Part shown: in pieces, positions 44,501 to 56,461 of the stretch
Layout of the letters: every line of letters begins with the position of its first letter
Position numbering within the stretch: position 1 is the first letter of the stretch
NCBI GenBank assembly: GCA_036346275.1
Contig: CM070723.1
Location: 50,174,743-50,238,742, forward strand
DNA from: Otatea glauca
Taxonomy: Eukaryota > Streptophyta > Magnoliopsida > Poales > Poaceae
Direction of reading: 5' to 3'
Length of the DNA: 64,000 nt
The notes under the pieces: generated by a model
Database searches by the model: none
The model's input: the letters and a program-made list of their open reading frames with translations, nothing else
What the model was told of the DNA's origin: nothing
Made by a program: the position numbers and the translations under genes

Positions 44501-47500
44501 TTCCTTCGGCGCCGGGACACCTAGGCGACGACTTAATAACACCGATTCGTTGTCATATTCATTCATGTTATTGCATTCCTTGGATCCAAAATATAGGTTG
44601 AAACTCTCAACAAGTCTAACGTTGATATGTGCATATTGGTTCCAACTCTTATATATGTATGCATACATTTAGGGGGAGTTACTCTATTTTTATGGTTTCA
44701 TTAGTATTGATCCCTTTCTTTTTTCTACATATATCAAAGATCTTTACTTTGAAACACACCCTTTGAGTATATGAAGCTTTTGTAGTTGTAACACTCATGT
44801 TGATTTAAATTCAATTATTAGCAATTGGGTCGTCATCAATCACGAAATAGGGAGATTAAAGGATCTAGGCCCTCCATTATGTGTTAATGGTGTGCTTTGG
44901 TGATTATTGACAACCGGATGTGTTGAACTAATATTTTCTATGGGTTGGTGAAATAGGTTAAGTCCAATGATGATGAAGACTTTAGATGACATCGTATGTT
45001 GATGGTTATCAAGTCAAGGTTTAGGATGAAAGATGTCATCATGTGTTGATGAGCATTCAAATAAGATCCCAAAGTAAAGGTAGTTCATCATGTGTTGATG
45101 AACAAGACAAGAACCCGGAGTTGAAGAGAAGATGATCATCATCAAGTGAAAGCTCCAAGTGGATGCACAAGGCAAAGATATAACTAGCATAGGCTAAAGA
45201 TGTGTTCCTGCCTCCTAATCTTTTACCGGTCTGTGTTTGGTTGGAAGACCGGATTACTAGTGTAGGTTACCGTACCATTAAAAGGGGTATTGTCTAGTAG
45301 TCTGAGTATCATCATGTGTTGATACCTCAAATCCTACTTGCTCTAGCTCTCCGTTCCATGATGCTATTATTTGCGAATGTGTTTTGCAAATGGTCGAAGC
45401 TCACGCACTGACACTTTGTAGCATGTGACTAAAGCTTGGTAATGTGTTTTACAAATTATTGGAGTTCATGCATTGATCATTTCTAGACTCTTGCTAGCTT
45501 GTATTCGCGCTCTTGATCAAGTTTATGTAGATTTCGAGAAATTAGATTTTTAGACTTATGTGGCTACATTGGAGTTTTAGTGTTCCATGGAAATATCTAT
45601 GGTTCCTTAGATCTTGAAAATAGATGAAAGTTGTAGCCCTTTAGATAAGCTTTCCATAGAGTCCAAGATCACCTAAGACGGACTTTGGAGTAAAAAGTTA
45701 CAATCCTTTTTAGATTGTGCTGTGAATTTGTTCGAATTTGGTGATTAGGAATGTTCGAATTTGAGTTTAGGACATTTTGACATAACATGTGTTTTGGAGT
45801 CAATTTGGATTTTTGGAGCCGATTTGGATTATAGGATTCGGAATGTTTGAATTTTGGAAATTAGGAATATCCGAATTAGTGAATTCGGAATGTCCTAATT
45901 TGCCTTCTACAATGGTTGGATGTCACATGGCTTTGTGACCATTGAGAATGTACGAATTTGAGAATTAGGAATGTCCAAATTTGCATTTTCAGTTGACTTT
46001 GTTCCAAACGGCTAGTTTCTTTAAGGGGCTATAAAAGAGGTCGAGTATGAAGGTTTTTGTAGCTACTCCCACACTCCTTTGATGTATACATTTGAGAGCA
46101 AGTCTTGAGAGATTATAGAGCAATCCTTAAGAGATTTGAAAAGCATTTGAGCTAGTCTCTCTTGTGTGTGAAATGTTCTGGCATTCCATTTCGCTCTCTT
46201 GAGCTAATGTGAGCTTCTCCTCTCAATTGTGCATGTGTTGCACCTTGTGAGTAAGGAGAAAGGTCTCTAGTTGCATGTGTTGCACTTAGTGAGGGTCAAG
46301 CAAGAGGCTTGACTTGTTATTCTTGGTGTTTGTCGACACCTAGACGACGTGGAGGCGTCGTAGTCTGGTGATCTTCTCAAGAAGCTTGTGAGAAGGCTCG
46401 ATGTGTTGTGAAGGTTGGAGCTCACCTACCCAAAAGGGGAAAGAGCTACCACTGGTGGATTCACGGTGTTTGGCTTAATTCATGGAGACGATCCAATTCG
46501 TTTGAGCTCACCTCAATGTGGATTAGGGGAAACCGGCACATCTCCAAACACCACGGTAAAAAGATCATGTGTCATCTTTTGATTTGCTTTCCTTGGCTTA
46601 TTTACATTCTTGCAATTTACATTCCTAGAATTAAATTGCTTGCTTATCACCCTAGGATTACAAACCTTGATCTAGACTTAGATTGTTGATACACTTAGTC
46701 AGACTAGTCGATTTAGGCCTTAATTGGGCAAAGCCATTTTGATTTACGCTTCCGCATATAAAACACGGTTTTAGCCAAAGAGATTTTAAAACCGCCTATT
46801 CAACCCCCCCCCCCCCCCCTCTCTCTCTCTCCCTCTAGTCCGCCTCCTCGACCTTATGGCAAACAAGTAGTGGCCACACCAATTAGCAGCTCCTGTAAAT
46901 AATAATGTCATGTACAGCATGCCTCCAGAAATACAACTCTGTATATTTCATATAAGCTAATGTCTTTAGAATTTTATCATTTCACTATTGAATTACAAGA
47001 AATGGTTAAGTTTGATTGTTTGCCCCTCAGAAGTAAAAGAAACATAAACAAGTGAATAAGGTGCCGAGATATCTCACCTCAGAGTCCCGGATAAGGCCAT
47101 GGAGATAGACATAAGAAAACGGTACAGTTCCTGTAAACTCAATTCCCATCATGACCATTCGTGCAACCCAGAAGAACAAAATGTCATGGCTGTCAAAAAA
47201 TAAATTAGCTATAGTATCATAAGTGGTAAATGAATAACAGAATATCAACATGACGAACAGCACAATAGATACATCACTCCATTGAAAGAAGGTAAATTAT
47301 GCTGTTGCTGAAGCTAACATACCCGGTTTCAAGAACAGTTGTGGGATAAAAATGCTTAAAATCCTCCCTGGATAGATCTGGCCAACCAAGTGTACTGAAA
47401 GGCCACAGAGCACTGCAGGACAAGTGCAACAAGTCAAAACTACAGAAACTATGTGCAGCTTGTTAATATTACTTGTAGCAGTTTATGTATAAGCATTTAT

Positions 47501-50500
47501 ACTTCTGACATTTCCAGTAGTTGGAAATAAGGTTCAAAGACAACTCCCATGTCAATAAGTTATAGTGCACAAAGAAAAAATGTAATATAGGAGTTCAGAC
47601 AGATTTCTGAGCATGGTGACAACTAACAAGTTCAGTCTAGGCTCTAGCCTGAAGAGTTTTATTGTAGTCTGGGACCCTGAGCACAAGGAAATTAATTATT
47701 CATTTGCTTATTGCAGTTGTGCATGACAGGCACTACAAGGAGAGGGCTAAAAACTTTTCAGAAGCATCAAAAGTGACAAGTATTGCTGAAATTAGAAATT
47801 TCAGGAGGAACTTGGTGCCATAGTGGTTTATTCTTTATAAATACAGTTCTGCTCCACAATGCAAGTAGTTTGAAATATTTCGGGTCATGAAATCTTTGAT
47901 GTTATTAATGAGGAAAGGCAGAACTCAGAAAATTTCCAAAAATGTATTGCAGAATTAGATGCTCAATCAAAAATAAATAAATAACTTCAGTTCTCTTTGG
48001 TGAATGCGAAATAATGTTCCCGACTTAAAAAAGTTCTCACAAAAAGTTGGTGTGTAACAAATGAGATAATTCAAGCAATCAACTACTTCACATTGCTCCT
48101 CGAGAGAGAGAGAGAGAGAGAGAAACTAGTTCACATTGCAGAAGAACAATTGGGACCACACAACTTTGAAGAGGGAGACAGACCTTGAGAACCAAGTATC
48201 AAGAACATCAGGATCTTGATATATTTCAACTGATTTCCCATATTTTTCCTGAGCTTTTGCAAGTGCCTCCTCTGCAGTTCTAGCAACAATATAGTCTTCT
48301 TCACATTGCTTTCCAACAATGTACCAAACTGGTATCCGATGACCCCACCACAATTGTCTACTTATACACCAATCCTTTATGTTTGTTAACCAATGATTAT
48401 ATATCTGCAGCCACAGAACACCGAAAAATTGAGAATGAATAGAAAAGCGGCAAAGTCAATTAAAAAATTCCTTTCTGCAGCAGTAATATGTAACAGAGAC
48501 AAGTCGTAGATTATGAAAATTTTATTTGGCGTACATATTGCTTTATTGAGACTGAGAGACACAGAGATTTATTTCCCTATCTAACAATTTCTGTAAAAAC
48601 ATGTTCAACACATGCTTTTGCTTGTGCTTACTGCTGAGCATAGGAGAACTACCTCTCTAGAGGGTAGAGAAGTGAAAGATCCATGTATTACCTTTTCAAA
48701 TCTCTCGGGAAGAATAGTTAGTTGACCCTTTTCAACAGCATGGAGGGCCTTTTCAGCTAATGGCTCCATTGTGACAAACCACTGCTTACTAATCAACGGC
48801 TCTATCACCTAGGATCAAACAAAAGTAGATTCATCAAGCCCAATGGGAAACATCAGTAGCCTACAAATATTAGCAAGAACAGGAAAGACAAATCACACTT
48901 CACCACCCCGTTGAGATCTGGGAACTCGAAGTGTATAGGGTTCCTTCTTTACTGCCAAATTAGTCTCAACTAGGTCAGACCACAACTTCTCCCGTGCCTC
49001 AAAACGATCCATACCACTGAAATGAAAAGGAGGGAGGGAAGTTAAGGTCAAAAACATGTTGCATACAGAGGACCGTGCAACTCTGATTCCTACAGAGCAA
49101 GGATTATTGAACAAATATTGCACTTTCTTTTTCGTATGCAGTAGTTCGACCAACTGCTTACATTAATTTTACCAGCACAAAGCCACACATTGGATTCCCA
49201 ACTTTATTTTATTGAAATTTCTAGAACAGTAAGCTATGTTAAACAGCTAAAGTCCAGTTTTGTGCCATTAAATAGAAGGCAAATTCCAGTCACATTACAA
49301 AGAGAAGCATATATGGGTTTATAAGCAGCTAAAATACAAAGTTTTATATATGATACAACATGGAATAGAAATAAGAAATTGAACATGGAAAATTGCAGGC
49401 CATAAACAAATCCACCACGGAATAAGACAAGAACTATTTACTTTACATGCAGTCTGAAAAAAAAGTAATACCTGTACAATCCAGCAATATCATTTAGTGT
49501 ACCATCTTTGTTCATAACATTAAGAATTGGCAGCCCAAGCTTTCGAGCAATATGATAATCATTATGGTCATGTCCAGGGCTAATCTTCAGCACCCCTGTT
49601 CCAAATTCTGGATCGACATACTGCAAATGATAGAACCAATAGTTATTATTAACACAAGTCATGCAAAGTCTATTGAGGATAGAAAAGGACACTCTTCTTA
49701 AGGAACATATCATCTTTTACGGCCTAAGGAACACTACACTGCCTCCCCTTAAGCATTCCCTTCAAATGCATCTAGATCAAATTTGATCCAATTTCCAAAA
49801 GTAAGTCATTTTTTAGCCAGAGCAGAAACAACATGAATTCGTATAAAAAATGTTTCGGATTTAGGCATCCAGAACATAACTCAACCATCAAAGGACATTG
49901 AAGTGTGAAGCACTTATACAAAGAATACATGTCTCATGTATGTGCGTCAAACAAAGGGATAGCCAGCTTGGGATGAAAAAGTTGGCATTGGTCAAATTTT
50001 AGCCACAGAAACAGCATCACCGATGAACTAGATAACAACATGAATAATAAGCGACAAACGATGGAATAAAATTTGCATGTACAGGTGGCGTGATGACAAA
50101 ATAAAGATGATTAGAAACACTAGCGTCTAGTGAATATGGTGTTTTTGCATTGATTTAATTTGATTAATGTTGAAATGCCCTTTCTAAATTTTCTAGAAAC
50201 ATACAAAATACTACAGACATTATTAAGACGTGGTCTTACCCTATCAGCAATAATAGGAACATGTCTCCCAAATGTCAAGGGTACAATAGCCAGTTTGCCA
50301 ACATATTGTGCATAACGCCCATCCTGCATTTGCAGTTTACATATTGAAAATAAGATTTGTTAGTAATTACTAAACTCAATATGTTCAAGAAATAAAATAG
50401 CTTGATTCAGTTGTAGCATAGGTTGGTGCTCTGATTACTTGGCTTTACTACACAGCACTGAAGAAATCATACCTCTGGGTTAACAGCAATTGCAACATCA

Positions 50501-53500
50501 CCAAATAGAGTCTCAGGTCGTGTTGTCGCAATAGTCATAAAATCATTCCTACACCACAAGAATAAATTTTAAATATGTATGTGCAATTTTCATTGACATT
50601 GTCAATCATGCTGTTAGATTCCTCATATTAGAATGCAAAACATAAAATGTACATCATGTAAACTCGTTCTCCAGAGAATGCTCACATTTAACTATTTAAG
50701 CATCACAAGAGGGAAAACAAAGATATGGTGGTAAACACAACTGTGTATTTAGTTGTAAATACAATCAGCAATACATATGATGTCATTATTGATTACTTAA
50801 TGCCAATTCACAATTATATAGTGATGAAATGTTGAACCACAAGATTAAGGATGTAATGAAAATTACCTGGATCCACCAGCAACACGGTACTTGATAAAGT
50901 ACAAACTACCAGGTTCTTCAGAATATTCTACTTCCTGATTAGATAAACCATGTCAAGATCTGGCTCATGCAAAACCATACATGAAGTATTGAAGTTTGTC
51001 AGCTTTTGTGTGCAGTGTTATTGATTTTTTTTTTGTTCAAATTATATATCTGCACAGATAGATGTATTGTAGCAACTATTTGTTTCTTAAAAAAAAGCCA
51101 ATCGTTTCACATACTAAATCGGATATGGCAGTCTGCAGGTTAGGGGACCAGTTGACCAAATAAGCTCCTGTGAATGAAAATACAATAAATCAACCAGTAT
51201 CTACCAAAGTTACATAAGGTAAAACTAGTCCATAAATATTCAAGACAAAACCTCAAGACTCAAAAGAATAACAATTCGTAAATTTATGTCCAACAAGAGA
51301 AATCACACCCAGAAAATGGTATCACAAGCATGGCCATCCTCAGCATGAACTCACCCAAGCATAACAAAAGGAACCACACTTGACATGTGTTAACGTAAGT
51401 AGAAAACCAACTATCAATAGCATGATTATTTAACAGATCAATAGCATATTTTACTATGTTGGATGAAACATATGGTGCCTCCTTCAATTTAATTGGCATT
51501 TGGTAGATATTATTGTTCTGATCAATAAATATGATCCTCATTTGGACATGATTGGACTGAATATCTTATGAAACATAAAGTTGAATGCTGCGAAGTGCAA
51601 ACATAATTGTATCATCTTACCACAGAACATATAACTAGTTTCTGCAAAAAGTACCACGATACGAGCGATGGAAGTGACAAATTGCTTTAGCATATAATTT
51701 CAGGGAATCTTGGGGGTGTTCCCACTGCTTCTAAATACTAGTAATAAGAGAAGACCAAATTTTCTAGTAAGCACCAACAAGGCTCAATTCATAATTTGCA
51801 TAGTCCAGGACTATAGCCACTCACTTTTGTCCTATGGAAGTTTTCATCAACGAATATACCCTATGATTCTGATTCAAAATTATGGAAGTGCGGAAGGAGG
51901 CAGGCAGCAGACTAATCAGAAAGTCAAGAGCAGTATTCCACCATATACTTATCCTATAAGCATTCCGCCATATACTTAACCAACAAAAAAATAAATGTAC
52001 TACATACACTCATACAGTCTGGGACTAACGCTTGTAGCAGGCAGGGCCTTGGAAAGTTCTGGAACTTGTGATGTAACTGATAGAGTGATAAACTGATAAT
52101 AGAAAAGCACATACAAGACGAAGTTATTAACCCCTAGCCCCTCACAGAAGTCTGTGTGTTTCATTACTGCTAAATATACTAACACTGAAAAAGGTTTTCA
52201 AAATCAGTTGGTATTAAATCTACCAACACTAAGTCTGTTAATATAGTCAACTATAAATTATGACCATTGACCAAGCATAATTAGGTTATACAACTGAAAA
52301 ACATAAGGAAAATATTAGATAATAGAAAAAGGTATATTACATTCAATAACCACACAAGATTGTGCAGTCACTTCCTTCTGTAATAGAACCGTAACCATGG
52401 TTAATTATTATACCTTGATATATAAGCCCTTTCTCATGAAGCCTAACGAATGCTTCAACAACTGCACCTGCAAAATAGAAAGAAAAACCATTGAGACATC
52501 AGTTGTACAAATAACCACCAAACACTAAGTTCAGCTTGAGGGGGCAAACTACCATCACTTAATGTACTATACTGAACAACCACAACTGCATGTACTAATG
52601 GTTCTACCACGAAAGCTAGGTCAAAATCTAAAAGTGTATCTAAATCGCATAAGATCTGGGTTCAACATTCAAGCAGCTGTCCTTCTCATTCATAAAAATG
52701 AGAAGTGGCACAGTCGGGAGTCGTAACAAGAGTCAAATAAACCAGACCCAGACCATTATCATGATCCTGCTTAAATGCAAGTTGACCACACAACAAAATT
52801 AATATATGCAACAATGTTACCTCATTGATATGATAATTGCAGAAGATAGCTAGCATGTAAATTCCTAAATATCAGGAAACAAACTAGTGGTCTTCCTCTA
52901 TGGTAATGCCACAATAATACAGGTACTACTAAATGCAGTTGTAACGGATAAATAACAGCTACACTTACGGCTTAATTGCTCATCAAGAGTGAAACGTTCA
53001 CGACTCCAATCACAAGATGCACCCAATCTCTTAATCTGATTAGTGATAGTGCCCCCATACCTGAAAGCGAAACAGTGTTTCGAGTGGGAAAAAAAATACT
53101 TTCACAAACAACTTCTAAAAATATAACGTTCTAGAATGAATGAATCAACCAGAATAATTTTCTATCACAAGTTCATGATTGCTCACTTTACAGTTTAGAA
53201 GAATAATGAAAGCTTATTTAATCACCCAGATGGCCAGTTCTTTTTTTTTGTTGAGGAATGATGGCCAAAATTTGTTATGGTGACATCAATAAACAATGCC
53301 AGAAGAGAGTAAAAGAACAAAGCAAATAAACTGCAATGCACATGAGCATGTGCACACAAACGCACAGAGGATGGAGGGAGGGTGCTAAGCAACTATATGC
53401 AAAAGGAGGAAATCACAGGGGTGCTAAGTATGGGAATGGTTAATAGTAAATACAGGTAATTAATAGCAAGTATTGGTTTGGTTCAAATCAGCAAAAAGAC

Positions 53501-56170
53501 CATAATCTTCAGGTGCATAGGAAAATGGTGTACAGTGCACACAAATTGGTCAAGATTCAGAGAAGGACCGACTTCTCTTTCCACTCCCAAACCCTTTTCA
53601 TGAACTCCTCTCGGGACAGATCTGTTCTTTTGATTCCTTCGGCAGCTAACATCTTTTCCACAACCAACTGAAATATAAATGCAAAAGGTTAAAAAGAAAA
53701 TAAGCCTATTATACTTCACCAAGATTTGTCAAACGCAAAATTAAATTTATATCAAATGTGCAATAAGATCTACAAACCTGGGTTGCAATCCCAGCATGGT
53801 CAGTACCAGGTATCCAAAGTGCAGGCCTCCCTTTCATACGGAAATATCTTACCATTATATCCTGAGTTACTTAACAAAAAGGGGATACTTTTAGTAAGAA
53901 AAATAATGTAGGGCCCAAAAACTGGAAAGAAACAAAACTGAGCTTTACCAACTTTGTGCTGAATATGCGGACTAATTATATAGGAATCTAGACCACATCA
54001 CATGAACTTAAGTAGGCTAGTTTAACTGTAACATGTCAGTTATAGCAACTAGTGTTTATTTTACTATCCATGACACATTTCACTATAGCTATTCAACCGA
54101 ATAATCACAATAACCTTCGAAAATTTAATAATCCTACCTCAAGGGTAACAAACATAGCATGACCCATGTGCAGTGATCCGGTAACATTTGGAGGTGGCAT
54201 TGGCATGACAAATGGATCTCCTCCACGGTCAAAGTTAGGCTTAAAGAATCCCTGAGATTCCCACCTATAAAGCATCCAGTACAACTGGTATAAGGAAAGT
54301 TTACTGTAGTACTAGAAATAATTGCGGTGCATTCCATCATAAACTTGTAGTAAAACATGGAAACAAAGCAAGTAGCAAAGTAAAATTAGATCTATTCAAT
54401 TCAATATGTTACATGTTCTTCATTGGTTTCGATGTGTCCATTGGAGCAGCCAAGCAGGTAGAAATCAGAATCATTGTCAACTTATGCCAAAGCAGGCACA
54501 TGGAAAAAGGCAGCCTGCAGCTATGTGAACATGTAGTGTTTAACACCAAGGTACATGCATATTTCAGCAAAGTGAACTAAGTCTACATGTATATTTCAGC
54601 AATGAATATGATATAATAAATGAATCAAGCAGTGAGACTTCTAATGGGGTGTTTTGTTTGAGGGATCACCTCATCCAAGGACGGATTGATCCATCATAGG
54701 GTTATCCCTCAAATTTGATGGGATGACCCGATCTCTCATTTTATAATAGCCTTTCGCTTATAAGGGATGAGGTGGTGATGGACCAACCCATTCCATTCCA
54801 CAAACCAAACAGATGGGCTAGATTTGGAGTTAGGATCGGAGGGTCCATTCACCATCCAGTTCCTCAAACCAAACACCCTATAAGTTGGCAGTTTTCATCC
54901 TAGGTCATAATGCTGAACTTTGCATTTAACACTATTACAGCAAGTCAGTAACATACTAACAAATAACAATACATTAGTTGAATCAAATAATAAGATTATT
55001 GAGATAGCATTCTTCATCCATAGGTCGTAATACTGAACTTTGCATTGAGAATGCTTCAAGGTGGATAGCTAGCAAGATAAAGAGAGATCATAGGAAGTCA
55101 ATCATGAAATAGCTTATTACAAGATTCCCTTTTCTGTTGTTGGAGGATCACCTTCTGTTCTGGAGATGCAAAAATGCTTAGCATGTAACGCACTAAGCAG
55201 AAACAGCGTGAGATCTTATTGGTCAAATACTACAAAGTACAAGTATGAAACAGCATGAGAGCTTATTGATCAAATACTACAAAGTACAAGTATGTTCTGC
55301 ACTAACTGAATGACACATGCTAATCCAATAAGAGTTCAAGTGTACTTTTCTATCTAAGTCAACTTAGTGGTTCTGGTCAGCATGGAAATTGCCCTTTGAT
55401 TGAATGGTTCAACATTTATGCATATCACATCGGACACTTTGGTATAAGTATCACGAACCAACTTCCCGTCTCTTGACTCGCTAACCACAACTGTAAACGG
55501 ATTAGTAAGCAAGCAATGTACAAAAATCAGTGCCGAGCTCCTCCTTGGCGAAATAGAAAGATTTAGCAACATCCTCCACGTTGAGCATCTAACTCTACAA
55601 TTTCGTCAATCAGTTTCTTTAAATGTTTCCATATTACCAGCTAAATTGCCACCCTGCAACTTATAGCTCATATCAGGGGGGGAGAAATAGAATTGCAAAC
55701 ATGCCAATTGCTCTCGTGTAAGACATCATACATGAAAGCTTGTACAAATTTGCCAAATTACCGTCCAAACCAGGATAACCATACTTATGGCAATGAGCAT
55801 AAATGGATTACCAAGCAAGCAAGCGAATTTACTCGTAGTGGACACTTCAAATTACCATTTATAGATCCTCTCCTCGTTGGTGAAGTCAAACGCCTTGGCG
55901 ATCACTGGGGAGGTGAACACATCCCTCTCCGAGGCAATTGCTGAAACGGAACCAATCCAATCAATGGATAATCCGAACTCACCGAATTACACCAACTAAA
56001 CGAACCGAGCCGAGCCCTAGAAGCTAGCCGTTACCTGCGCAGAACCTGCGGGCGGCGCGGCGCGGGATCCACGCCGGGCGGCGGTGCGCGGAGAAGAGGA
56101 GCGGGTTGAGGCGGCGGAGGCAGGCGGAGGAGGTGGAGCAGAGGAGGGAGGAGGGGCCCGCGAGCGCCAT
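38584..56170 (-). CDS. EMB2247: valyl-tRNA synthetase, organelle-targeted type
   Basis: Class I synthetase charging tRNA-Val; probable ortholog of Arabidopsis EMB2247. The 27 exons (963 residues, all in phase) are, 5' to 3': 56035-56170, 55856-55940, 54138-54264, 53778-53861, 53573-53667, 52969-53060, 52414-52467, 51115-51167, 50867-50934, 50473-50548, 50240-50323, 49472-49620, 48899-49016, 48692-48808, 48184-48404, 47323-47412, 47078-47189, 42497-42607, 42267-42404, 42120-42170, 41926-42038, 40943-41090, 40738-40842, 40537-40638, 39045-39117, 38798-38964, 38584-38706. Residues 1-45 are Arg/Ser-rich with no acidic residue, as in plastid/mitochondrial transit peptides. Motifs: HMGH 106-109, editing-domain TTRPET 273-278 and GHDHNDY 334-340, KMSKT 590-594, C-terminal coiled coil about 894-960. 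The exon 5 donor (GTCGGT) is weak but required by frame. The 4.5-kb intron 17 is transposon-filled. Confidence 0.93.
39379..40305. mobile_element. 927-bp hAT MITE with a nested relative
   Basis: Ends CATGGTTGTCAAGGC and, from the right, CACGGTTGTTATGGC. The 8-bp duplication is GTTCTAAC (39371-39378) and GTTCTAAT (40306-40313). GCCTAGGCG words lie near both ends. It contains the smaller element at 39551-39735. It lies in the ValRS intron between exons 24 and 25. Internal ORFs (39733-40430) are Gln/Gly-rich and not judged genic. Confidence 0.8.
39551..39735. mobile_element. 185-bp hAT MITE nested in the 927-bp element
   Basis: Ends CAGTGTTTCCCTGGACG and, from the right, CACTATTCCCCTAGGCG. The 8-bp duplication is CAAAGGAC (39543-39550) and CAGAGGAC (39736-39743). 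It closely resembles the MITE at 24841-24983 in its interior GGCGCCTAGTGCCTAAT segment. Confidence 0.78.
42652..43287. mobile_element. 636-bp PIF/Harbinger-like MITE
   Basis: Inverted ends of about 45 bases (GTGTTTGGTTGCCTGGATG left; GCGTTTGGTTGGATGGATG from the right) lie between CTA trinucleotides at 42649-42651 and 43288-43290. The ends resemble grass Tourist/PIF elements. The interior holds an AT-rich tandem array (42860-43095). It lies in ValRS intron 17, 44 bases from exon 18. Confidence 0.7.
42860..43095. repeat. tandem AAATTTGAATTT units inside the MITE
   Basis: About nine imperfect units of 20-28 bases are built from AAATTTGAATTTTTGGACAA, with variants TTTCGG and TTTCTGA. ORFs here (FKFxQ repeats on the - strand) are artefacts of the repeat. 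Confidence 0.8.
43848..44544. mobile_element. 697-bp hAT MITE nested in the LTR
   Basis: It starts CATGGTTATCACGGC and ends TTAATAACACCG, with the perfect 8-bp duplication ATTCGTTG at 43840-43847 and 44545-44552. It belongs to the same family as 25517-26173 and 39379-40305 (GCCTAGGCG words near the ends, CCCCCGTCGCCTCC repeats inside). Confidence 0.88.
46030..46037 (+). promoter_or_regulatory. LTR TATA box, antisense to ValRS
   Basis: TATAAAAG in the context GGGGCTATAAAAGAGG. It corresponds to the TATA boxes of the other two LTRs. If active it would drive transcription through ValRS exons 17 to 1 in the antisense direction. Confidence 0.5.
46803..46831. repeat. C-run and CT microsatellite at LTR end
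   Basis: About 17 consecutive C bases followed by a (CT)n run. It lies where related LTRs have CCCCCCTCTAG, so it probably grew from that motif. Confidence 0.85.
48102..48122. repeat. (GA)n microsatellite
   Basis: About 21 bases of GA in the ValRS intron after exon 15, roughly 60 bases from the exon edge. Confidence 0.9.
49785..49965. repeat. dispersed repeat, copy 2
   Basis: The partner of 27090-27245, sharing ATGAATTCGTATAA, CTCAACCATCAAA and GGGATAGCC in the same order. It lies in the ValRS intron between exons 11 and 12. Element class unknown. Confidence 0.5.
54645..54880. mobile_element. 236-bp Tourist-like MITE
   Basis: Ends TGGGGTGTTTTGTTTGAGG and, from the right, TAGGGTGTTTGGTTTGAGG. 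TAA duplications lie at 54642-54644 and 54881-54883. This is the PIF/Harbinger Tourist structure. It lies in ValRS intron 2. Confidence 0.85.
55207..55292. repeat. 46-bp tandem duplication
   Basis: TCAAATACTACAAAGTACAA occurs twice, 46 bases apart, within a near-identical unit in ValRS intron 2. Confidence 0.8.
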
Positions 56171-56461
56171 TGGAGAAGCGCGCGCGCTCGAGCTTGGCGA
56201 GAGGCGATGGAGAAGATAAACCCTAGAAGGGGAGCTCGTGAAGTTTGGATTTGGAAGAGGATAACGCGGGAGTGTGGTGGAGATCTACACCATTCAAAGC
56301 CAATCTAACGCACGTATTTATCTACTTTTATTTTTTCATCATGTATTTACTTTCAGCATATAATTTCTTTATGGAAAGGTAGTACTAAGTTAAATTCCTC
56401 TTTTGAAAAGTGTCACTACTTATACAAAATATAAATATATTTTTTAAATATTGCTATCGTG
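56171..56461 (-). promoter_or_regulatory. ValRS 5' leader and proximal promoter
   Basis: GC-rich just upstream of the ATG. A telo-box (AAACCCTA, + strand 56218-56225) lies about 50 bases upstream of the start codon. Telo-boxes are common in promoters of plant translation genes. No TATA box is evident. The hAT element at 56462 limits the unshared upstream sequence to about 290 bases. Confidence 0.5.

Larger units (their letters stand above)
43709..46858 (+). mobile_element. Sirevirus-like LTR in ValRS intron 17
   Basis: It begins TGTAAGTTCAAG and continues to TTTTGGTGATTAATGAC, matching the reverse complement of the right end of the LTR at 3845-7069. It ends at the C-run and CCTCTAGTCCGCCTCCTCGACC signature (46803-46853). 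Without its nested hAT MITE it is about 2.4 kb. It contains AGGGGGAG (44672), TATAAAAG (46030), and hairpins with the ATGTGTT centre. No clean target duplication was found and the terminal CA is altered, so the edges are approximate. Antisense to ValRS. Confidence 0.7.
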
